Part shown: positions 58,401 through 64,000 of the stretch, piece by piece
Layout: each line of letters opens with the position of its first letter
Numbering within the stretch: position 1 is the first letter of the stretch
Origin: Microbacterium sp. p3-SID336
GTDB taxonomy: Bacteria > Actinomycetota > Actinomycetes > Actinomycetales > Microbacteriaceae
Assembly: GCF_025143365.1 (NCBI RefSeq)
Contig: NZ_JALXPE010000012.1
Location: forward strand, 9,393 to 73,392
Length of the DNA: 64,000 nt
Direction: 5' to 3'
Position numbers and translations under genes: made by a program
Notes under the pieces: model-generated
Databases searched by the model: none
What the model was told of the DNA's origin: nothing
Seen by the model: only the letters and a program-made list of their open reading frames with translations

Positions 58401-59960
58401 TCAGGCGTCCGGCGTGGGATCGTCCGTCGGCGTCTCGGCGGCGGCGGTGATGCGGGCGGCCATGCCGGAGAAGATCAGGCCGTGGAAGGGCAGCACGGCG
58501 AGCCAGTACAGCCGTCCGCTCAGACCGCGGGGGAAGAACACGGCGCGCTGCTCGTACCGGGCTCCCGCGCCGTCGGGCACCGCACGCAGCTCCAGCCACG
58601 CCTCCCCCGGCACCTTCATCTCGGCGCGCAGCCGCAGCAGGCGACCGGCTTCGGTCTGCTCCACGGCCTCCACGCGCCAGAAGTCGATCGCGTCTCCCAC
58701 CCGGGCGCCCGTGCGACTGCGGCGTCCGCGGCGCAGCCCCACGCCGCCGACCACACGGTCCATGAGCCCGCGCACAGCCCACAGCAGCGGTGACGAGTAC
58801 CAGCCGTTCTCCCCGCCGATCCCGAGGATCACGCGCCACAGCTCGTCCACCGAGGCACTGGTCTGCACGGACCGCGCGTCGGTGAACACGGTACGCCCCG
58901 CCCAGTCCGGGTCGCTCGGCAGCGGGTCGCTCGGAGCACCGGAGACCTCGGCGTCCTGCCAGCTCGTCTCGATCGCGTCGGCGTCCACGCGGCCGAGAGC
59001 CAGGGCGACCGCTCGGCGGTACGGCGTGAGGCCACCATCGGGGCGGGGGATCAGCTCATCGATCGCGTGATCCTTCATGATGCACTCGTTCTGCAGCGAG
59101 GCCACGAGCGGGCGGGCGATCGACCGCGGGACCGGGGTGACCAGGTTCACCCAGTGCGAGGCGAGCTCCGGGGTGAGCACGGGAAGGGCCGCGATGGCGC
59201 GCTGCGGGAGCCCTGCCTCCAGCGCGTAGCCGTTCATCATCTGGCCGTAGCGCACCACGTCGGGACCGCCGATGTCGACCGCGCGGTTGATGTCGGGGTC
59301 GACGCGGGCGGCGCCGAGCAGATAGTGCAGCACGTCCCGCACGGCGATCGGCTGGATGCGGTTGCGCACCCACTTGGGCGCGGGCATGTAGGGGAGCACG
59401 TCCGTCAGGTGGCGGATCATCTCGAACGACGCCGAGCCCGAGCCGATCACGACCCCGGCCTGCAGCACCAGGGTGGGCACGCCGGAGCCGAGCAGGATCT
59501 CGCCGACGTGCACGCGGGAGCGCAGATGCGGCGACAGCTTCACATCGTCGGGGTGCAGGCCGCCGAGATACACGATGCGCCGCACGCCCGCGGCGGCCGC
59601 AGCCTCGGCGATGGTGCGCGCGGCTGTCTCGTCGCTCGCCTCGAAGCCCTTGCCGGCGGACATGGAGTGGATCAGGTAGTACACGACGTCGACGTCGTCC
59701 ATGGCCGCGGTGACGGCGGTCAGATCGTCGGCCGAGCCCTCGACGATCTCGCATCCCTCGCCCCACGCGAACGAGCGGGCCCTGGCGGCGTCACGCGCCA
59801 GCACGCGCACGCGGTAGCCGGCGTTCAGAAGGCGCGGCGTCAGGCGTCCGCCGATGTACCCGGTGGCGCCGAGGACGAGGGCGCGGGGTGCGGAGCCGTC
59901 GTCACGGGGGACCGCTCGCAGGTTCTCCTCGCGGCCGGTGGGCTGGCTGAGCTCGGTCAT
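58401..59960 (-). CDS. Extended SDR with C-terminal DUF2867 domain
   Basis: 519 residues. The N-terminal atypical SDR shows ALVLGATGYIGGRLTPRLLNAGY, VVYYLIHSMSAGKGFE, RIVYLGGLHPDD and VLQAGVVIGSGSASFEMIRHL. The C-terminal DUF2867/SRPBCC-like part shows GENGWYSSPLLWAVRGLMDRVVGGVGLRRGRRS, DAIDFWRVEAVE and a last hydrophobic stretch, LYWLAVLPFHGLIFSGMA. This two-domain layout is a known actinobacterial and proteobacterial family without a proven reaction. It stands alone after a terminator. Confidence 0.9.
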   Translation of the reverse strand: MTELSQPTGREENLRAVPRDDGSAPRALVLGATGYIGGRLTPRLLNAGYRVRVLARDAARARSFAWGEGCEIVEGSADDLTAVTAAMDDVDVVYYLIHSMSAGKGFEASDETAARTIAEAAAAAGVRRIVYLGGLHPDDVKLSPHLRSRVHVGEILLGSGVPTLVLQAGVVIGSGSASFEMIRHLTDVLPYMPAPKWVRNRIQPIAVRDVLHYLLGAARVDPDINRAVDIGGPDVVRYGQMMNGYALEAGLPQRAIAALPVLTPELASHWVNLVTPVPRSIARPLVASLQNECIMKDHAIDELIPRPDGGLTPYRRAVALALGRVDADAIETSWQDAEVSGAPSDPLPSDPDWAGRTVFTDARSVQTSASVDELWRVILGIGGENGWYSSPLLWAVRGLMDRVVGGVGLRRGRRSRTGARVGDAIDFWRVEAVEQTEAGRLLRLRAEMKVPGEAWLELRAVPDGAGARYEQRAVFFPRGLSGRLYWLAVLPFHGLIFSGMAARITAAAETPTDDPTPDA

Positions 59961-60075
59961 GCTCCGAGCGTAGAGCGCCGGTCGGGGCCCGGGTACGGGG
60001 TTGCGCGCCGACGTCCGGATGTGCGGCCGGTGGGGTGGTCATCTATGTCGTCCCCGGCGGGTTATCGTGGTGCAC

Positions 60076-61299
60076 GTGACTTCCATCGAATCGATTCGAC
60101 GACTCGCGCCAGACCGCCAGACGCGGCGTGCGCGGATCGCCGTCTCCGCCCTTTTCCTGACGAACGGGGCACTGTTCGCGAACATCCTTCCGCGCTACCC
60201 CGAGATCAAAGCCGCGCTCGGACTGGACAACCTCGGCTACGGACTCGCGATCGCCGCGTTCCCGGCCGGAGCCATCGCGGCCGGGCTGCTCGCGGCGGTG
60301 CTGATCCGTCGGTTCGGGTCCGCCAGGGTCGCGGTCATCGGCACGGTGCTGACGAGCCTGGGCCTGCTGTCGGCCGCCCTCGCGCCGTCCGGGCTGCTGT
60401 TCGCGGCTGCACTGCTGCTGGGCGGCGCGTCCGACGCGATCACGGATGTCGCGCAGAACGCGCACGGCCTGCGCGTGCAGAAGCGCTATGGCCGCTCGAT
60501 CATCAACTCCTTCCACGCCATCTGGTCGATCGGCGCCGTGCTGGGCGGGGTGATGGCGGCCGTCGCGATCGCGCTGCGCCTTCCCCTCGCCGTGCACCTG
60601 GGCATCTCCACGGCGCTGTTCGCGACCGTCGCGCTGGTGGCCCTCGGGTTCTGCCTCCCCGGCCGCGACGACGAGACGGCGGAGGAGGCGGCGGCGGAGC
60701 CTGCGGAGATTGGCGCGGCGGTGCGCCGCGGGGTGTCCGGACGCACCGTGGTCGCGATCGTCGCGCTCACCTTGATCGCGATGGCCGGTGCGATCGCGGA
60801 GGATGCCGGCAACTCGTGGGCCACGCTGTATCTGGCGGAATCGCTGGGCGCTGCCGCGGCCGTCGCGCCGCTCGGGTTCATCGCGCTGGTCGGGGCGCAG
60901 TTCGTCGGCCGGCTGCTGGGCGATCCCCTCACGGACCGCTTCGGCCAGCGCGCAGTGGCACGGGTGGGCGGGCTCATCGCGGCGGTGGGGATGACCCTCG
61001 CGCTGGCGTTCCCGAGCGTGCCGGGGACCATCGCGGGCTTCGCGGCGGTCGGCTTCGGCATCGCCACGCTCATCCCGGCGGCCATGCACGCCGCCGACGA
61101 GCTGCCGGGGCTGCGCCCGGGTGTGGGGCTGACGCTCGTGTCGTGGCTGCTGCGGCTGGGCTTCCTGCTGTCTCCGCCGTTCGTCGGGTTCGTGGCCGAG
61201 ACGCAGAGCTTGGCGGTGGGTCTGCTGGTGGCACCGGTGGCCGCGCTGGTCGCCCTGCTGCTCGCCGGCTTCCTGGCGGCGCGGGACCCGCGTACCTGA
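60076..61299 (+). CDS. MFS transporter (YbjJ/FucP-like inner membrane protein)
   Basis: 407 residues, 12 spans: SALFLTNGALFANILPRYPEIKAALGL, LGGASDAITDVAQNAHGLRVQKRYGRSIINSFHAIWSIGAVLGG, EDAGNSWATLYLAESLG and PLTDRFGQRAVARVGGL. The DVAQNAHGLxVQ..YGR..INSFHAxWS..A..GG block is typical of the YbjJ-like branch. The GTG at 60076 is taken as start, but no ribosome site is seen; two other GTGs lie just upstream and the transcript may be leaderless. The substrate is unknown, with sugars or drugs as candidates. Confidence 0.83.
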   Translation: MTSIESIRRLAPDRQTRRARIAVSALFLTNGALFANILPRYPEIKAALGLDNLGYGLAIAAFPAGAIAAGLLAAVLIRRFGSARVAVIGTVLTSLGLLSAALAPSGLLFAAALLLGGASDAITDVAQNAHGLRVQKRYGRSIINSFHAIWSIGAVLGGVMAAVAIALRLPLAVHLGISTALFATVALVALGFCLPGRDDETAEEAAAEPAEIGAAVRRGVSGRTVVAIVALTLIAMAGAIAEDAGNSWATLYLAESLGAAAAVAPLGFIALVGAQFVGRLLGDPLTDRFGQRAVARVGGLIAAVGMTLALAFPSVPGTIAGFAAVGFGIATLIPAAMHAADELPGLRPGVGLTLVSWLLRLGFLLSPPFVGFVAETQSLAVGLLVAPVAALVALLLAGFLAARDPRT

Positions 61300-61392
61300 C
61301 CTGCAACTTCAGGGTTGCTTCTAGTTCTGAGTAGTGCACCTCTAGAGTTGCGGTTGACGCCCGGTCGACACGCACCCCTGAGAGGAACCATC

Positions 61393-61875
61393 ATGGTGAA
61401 CATGACCCGCAGTGAAGCAGCCGTCGTCGATGAGGAAGGGTTCTCGGTCCGCCGCAGCATCCGCGTCGAGGCGCCGATCGCCAAGGTCTGGCAGGCCGTC
61501 GCCGAAACCGAGCACATCTCGCGCTGGTTCGGCCGTACCGAGCTCGCCGGGACCGGCGTCGGCGCGACCGGAACCATGACGTTCCCCGACTACGACGTGA
61601 TCCCGCTGCGCGTCGAGGAGTTCGAGGCGCCGCATCGCATCACCTACCGGTGGAACAACGACGACGCGCTCGACGCCCTGCCCGACCACATCGACGAGGC
61701 GACCTCGACGGTCTTCACCTTCACGCTGGAGGAGATCGACGGCGGCACGCAGCTCACCGTCGTCGAGAGCGGCTTCGAGCGCACCTCCGACCCGCGCGCC
61801 AACATGGAGTCGCACCGCACCGGGTGGGAGCTGGAGCTCGACAAGCTCGTGCCCCTGGTCGAGGGGGCGGCGTGA
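61393..61875 (+). CDS. SRPBCC/AHSA1-domain protein
   Basis: 160 residues: VRRSIRVEAPIAKVWQAVAETEHISRWFGRTEL, TMTFPDYDVIPLRVEEFEAPHRITYRW, VFTFTLEEIDGGTQLTVVESGFE and HRTGWELELDKLVPLVE. This is the activator-of-Hsp90-like START fold that binds hydrophobic ligands. It is followed by an ArsR-type regulator with a GTGA overlap, a very common two-gene unit. The promoter contains GCAAC-N6-GTTGC (61303-61318) and CTCTAGAGTTGC (61351-61362), which may be the regulator's sites. Confidence 0.9.
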   Translation: MVNMTRSEAAVVDEEGFSVRRSIRVEAPIAKVWQAVAETEHISRWFGRTELAGTGVGATGTMTFPDYDVIPLRVEEFEAPHRITYRWNNDDALDALPDHIDEATSTVFTFTLEEIDGGTQLTVVESGFERTSDPRANMESHRTGWELELDKLVPLVEGAA

Positions 61876-62189
61876 CGACGGCGACTCTCATGCCGGTGCT
61901 CTCGGCCCTCGCCGACGAGACGCGGTGGAGCATCCTGACGGCGCTCGGCGAGGGGGATGCCTCGGCGTCCGCGCTCGCCGGGCGCCTTCCGGTGTCGCGT
62001 CAGGCCATCGCGAAGCACCTGTCGGTGCTGCAGGAGGTCGGCCTGGTGGAGCCTGTGCGCGTGGGCAGGGAGGTGCGGTTCCGCGTGGTCGGCGCCGAGC
62101 TGTCCGCCACCGCCGCGCGGCTCGACGCGATCGGCCGCACCTGGGACCGCCGCCTCGCCGCGATCAAGGAGATCGCCGAAGGGCTCTAG
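61872..62189 (+). CDS. ArsR-family winged-helix regulator
   Basis: 105 residues: MPVLSALADETRWSILTALGEGDASASALAGRLPVSRQAIAKHLSVLQEVGLVEPVRVGREVRFRV. It lacks the ELCVC metal site, so it does not sense arsenic-type metals. It is coupled by 4 bp to the SRPBCC gene and probably represses that operon. It ends tail-to-tail with the MarR gene, overlapping by 4 bp. Confidence 0.9.
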   Translation: MTTATLMPVLSALADETRWSILTALGEGDASASALAGRLPVSRQAIAKHLSVLQEVGLVEPVRVGREVRFRVVGAELSATAARLDAIGRTWDRRLAAIKEIAEGL

Positions 62190-62731
62190 GCGGGCTCGTG
62201 CGCAGGCACAGCGTCGCCGTGCGGGGCATCCTGCTCCGCCGCCTCCTCGATGGCCGCGGTCATGCCCACCAGGAAGCGCATCACCACGCCGCGCTCCTGA
62301 TCGGAGAGTTCGTCGACGAGCGACAGCATCCGCCGATGCATGGCACCGAGCGTGGCCCGCACCTCGTCATCACTGCTCACGGTGGGCACGACGACGCCGG
62401 CGCGACGGTCGGTCGGGTGCGGCTCGCGCCGTGCGTGTCCGCCGCGCTCCAGCCGGTCGATGAGGGTCGTGGTGGACGCCGTGGAGATGTCGAGCATGCG
62501 GGCGATGTCGATCGGCCGGACGATGCGTCCTGCCTTCTGCTCGCGGAGCAGGAAGCGCAGGGCGACCAGGTCCGTCTCGTTCATGCCCATCGACGCGCGG
62601 GTGCGCGCACGCATCGCCGTTTCCGCGCTGCGGTAGCGGCGGAGCATGTTGAGGACGTCGACCGTCGACGCGCTCTCGCTCTCGGGGTACCAGTAGCCGG
62701 AGGGATGGAACTCGCCCGTGCCGTCGGTCAC
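62186..62731 (-). CDS. MarR-family regulator
   Basis: 181 residues from a GTG that overlaps the upstream small gene (GTGA). VLNMLRRYRSAETAMRARTRASMGMNETDLVALRFLLREQKAGRIVRPIDIARMLDISTASTTTLIDRLERGGHARREPHPTDRRA is the MarR winged helix with the usual DxRA wing (here TDRRA). The N-terminal segment (EFHPSGYWYPESESAST) is extra. It is probably co-regulated with the 78-aa protein before it. Confidence 0.9.
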   Translation of the reverse strand: MTDGTGEFHPSGYWYPESESASTVDVLNMLRRYRSAETAMRARTRASMGMNETDLVALRFLLREQKAGRIVRPIDIARMLDISTASTTTLIDRLERGGHARREPHPTDRRAGVVVPTVSSDDEVRATLGAMHRRMLSLVDELSDQERGVVMRFLVGMTAAIEEAAEQDAPHGDAVPAHEPA

Positions 62732-62964
62732 GCGACCTCTCCTTCGTCGCTCGTGCCCGACTCGCGCTCCAGCATCTCGACGGCGCCCGTCTCGACCTCG
62801 GAAGGGACGATGCGCAGCGCACCGCCCGTGATCGCCTCGGTCTCGGCACCGATGATCTGCTCGATCCGCGAACGGGTGACGGCGGGGAAACGCTCCTCCA
62901 GGTGTGCGAGCAGATCGGCGTAGCGGATGTACGACGCCTCCTCGAGACTGAGTCGCTCGAACAT
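62728..62964 (-). CDS. Three-helix-bundle dimerisation-domain-like small protein
   Basis: 78 residues: MFERLSLEEASYIRYADLLA, HLEERFPAVTRSRIEQIIGAETEAITGG. The pattern of a helix ending in FPAVTRxxIEQII resembles the small actinobacterial domain annotated as three-helix bundle dimerisation (as in some phosphatase-linked proteins). It may be a regulatory partner. It overlaps the MarR gene by 4 bp and precedes it in an operon. Confidence 0.65.
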   Translation of the reverse strand: MFERLSLEEASYIRYADLLAHLEERFPAVTRSRIEQIIGAETEAITGGALRIVPSEVETGAVEMLERESGTSDEGEVA

Positions 62965-63094
62965 GGCATCCTTTCGGGGGACAGATCTCCATCATCGCAT
63001 CCCGGAACTGCCTGATCTCACCAGAATATTCCTAGTCTGTCTGCTTGTCAGGCAGCCGAGGTACCATGGGCTGAGGCGAGGAGGAGTACACGGC

Positions 63095-63541
63095 ATGGGG
63101 AAGATCAGCACAGACGTCACGACGTCTGCGCTCGTGCGCGAGGTCGACGTACTCCGTCACGCCGACGCGCAGCTGACCCGCCGCCTCGCCGCCCGCCGCG
63201 AGCCCAACGACACCGATCGCACGGCCATGCGGCTCATCATCGCCGCGCCGCTGGATCAGCCGGTCACGCCGCGCGAGCTCGCCACGCACCTCGGCATCAG
63301 TACAGCTGCGGTCACGAGCGTCATCCGCCGCCTCTCGGAGCGGGGGCAGATCGTGGTCGCGCCGCATCCGGATGACGCCCGCTCGAAGGTGCTGCGTCCG
63401 TCGCTGCGCGACCTGCACACCCCGGCCGACGACCTCTCCCGTCGAGTCGCGGCGCTCGAAGAGGAGTTCACGCCCGAGGAGGCGGCGGCGATCACGCGTT
63501 TCCTGCGGCGCCTGACGGAGGAGATCTCGGACCTCCCGTGA
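63095..63541 (+). CDS. MarR-family regulator
   Basis: 148 residues with GAGGAG eight bases before the ATG. The HTH is REPNDTDRTAMRLIIAAPLDQPVTPRELATHLGISTAAVTSVIRRLSERGQIVVAPHPDDARSKVLRP, with wing HPDDARSK. Flanking helices form the dimer. It has no fused ligand domain. The promoter carries CTGC-N7-GCAG near 63041-63055, and a perfect A+T-rich palindrome sits just after the gene at 63553. It may regulate both itself and the downstream small gene. Confidence 0.9.
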   Translation: MGKISTDVTTSALVREVDVLRHADAQLTRRLAARREPNDTDRTAMRLIIAAPLDQPVTPRELATHLGISTAAVTSVIRRLSERGQIVVAPHPDDARSKVLRPSLRDLHTPADDLSRRVAALEEEFTPEEAAAITRFLRRLTEEISDLP

Positions 63542-63552
63542 GGTCGACTTGA

Positions 63553-63566
63553 TTTAACTAGTTAAA
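63553..63566. promoter_or_regulatory. TTTAACTAGTTAAA palindrome
   Basis: Perfect 14-bp palindrome in the 68-bp gap between the MarR gene and the DUF7882-like gene, followed by an overlapping partial copy (ACTAGTAAA). This is the usual shape of a MarR operator, about 44 bp before the next start. Confidence 0.7.
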
Positions 63567-63609
63567 CTAGTAAACTTTCCTCGTCCAGTCTTTTTCACGA
63601 GGAGAGATC

Positions 63610-63936
63610 ATGGGAACACTCACGTATGCGAATGCCACTGCTCCGATCGCCATCGAGGATGAGGTTCTCGCTCATCTGCGGGCTGTGACCCTCACCAAGC
63701 TGCGTCGCAACGAGCCCTTCGCGCTCACCGTCCCCACCGGCGGCGACCAGTCCGAGACGCTGTGGATCCACGCCTCCATCCCGATCCGCTTCGTGGTCGA
63801 CACCGCGGTGCCCCTGCACCGGCCCCTGCTGGCGCGTCTGATGCAGGCGGCGAGCTCCACGGGCGGTCTCGACCTCACGGATTCCGAGCTGTCGCTCGAG
63901 ACGGAGGCGCAGCAGCTGCACGCGATGTCCGCCTGA
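63610..63936 (+). CDS. DUF7882-like small protein
   Basis: 108 residues: MGTLTYANATAPIAIEDEVL, AHLRAVTLTKLRRNEPFALTV, ETLWIHASIPIRFVVDTAVPL and LLARLMQAASSTGGLDLTD. This compact family is frequent in Microbacteriaceae and is often mislabelled as an ATP-dependent DNA ligase. No catalytic ligase lysine motif is present, so that label is not supported. The palindrome upstream suggests control by the adjacent MarR protein. The function is unknown. Confidence 0.75.
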   Translation: MGTLTYANATAPIAIEDEVLAHLRAVTLTKLRRNEPFALTVPTGGDQSETLWIHASIPIRFVVDTAVPLHRPLLARLMQAASSTGGLDLTDSELSLETEAQQLHAMSA

Positions 63937-64000
63937 AACGGCGGATGAAGACCCGCCTCACCGGCCGTCGTGGTTCCCTCGAAGGGCTCTCGGACCACGC

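Noticed and set aside
63610-63936. ATP-dependent DNA ligase
   Set aside because: This name is attached to the family in annotations, but 108 residues with no ligase KxDG motif cannot be a ligase.

Overview
This window has very high G+C, strong codon bias, many GTG starts and 4-bp ATGA/GTGA gene overlaps. It carries Microbacteriaceae-type families, for example the 108-aa DUF7882-like protein, paired WYL/VOC genes and the Ala-rich tails. It is best read as a chromosome segment of an actinobacterium in or near Microbacterium. No rRNA, tRNA, CRISPR array, insertion sequence or phage gene was recognised. The taxon is an inference from gene content and composition, not a search result.

Layout. 0-3.7 kb: tail of a RelE-type toxin-antitoxin pair, then a divergent sugar-acid-like catabolic cluster (SnoaL, SDR / D-2-hydroxyacid dehydrogenase, fumarylacetoacetase-family hydrolase) around two GCTATAGC palindromes. 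4-11 kb: membrane-anchored protein, Gfo/Idh/MocA oxidoreductase, then an overlapping phosphonate-type ABC transporter operon ending in a tyrosine phosphatase-like enzyme and a TetR regulator. 11-20 kb: DksA-like zinc-finger protein, a hairpin-repeat cluster, MmpL exporter with divergent TetR, purL with a coupled 46-aa membrane protein, a PIN-type toxin-antitoxin pair, and a WYL/VOC pair. 20.9-32.8 kb: a minus-strand glycan-use locus of lacI, ROK kinase, long mannose-6-phosphate isomerase, ABC importer, glycosidase, secreted beta-propeller-like protein and SGNH esterase. LacI-type operators lie in front of at least three of its units. 33-42.7 kb: small enzymes and regulators, including a second WYL divergent pair, an SDR/TetR pair, an APC permease and a DUF4188/MerR pair. 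42.8-51.3 kb: a lower-G+C island with a type I restriction system (hsdM-hsdS-hsdR), an Mrr-like nuclease and a divergent EcsC-like membrane protein with calcium-binding repeats. 51.3-64 kb: GNAT, a DUF2975/XRE module with a divergent PadR, ABC1 kinase-like protein, Fic protein, BCCT transporter, SDR-DUF2867 protein, MFS transporter, SRPBCC/ArsR pair, two MarR regulators and a DUF7882-like protein.

The most unusual content is between genes. A 69-bp nested-hairpin element (family A) occurs eight times with exactly conserved length although the sequence has diverged. It sits in three gene-free patches and has grown by tandem duplication. Two more hairpin families (B, 89-93 bp, three copies; C, 48 bp, two copies) and several tandem arrays fill other junctions, most of them convergent. 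Separately, degenerate copies of a gene's own 3' coding tail lie just downstream of lacI (three copies) and of the dksA-like gene (one copy plus a fragment).

The strongest candidate for a poorly described system is the 8.5-kb defence-type island. The strongest candidate for an undescribed repeat family is element A.
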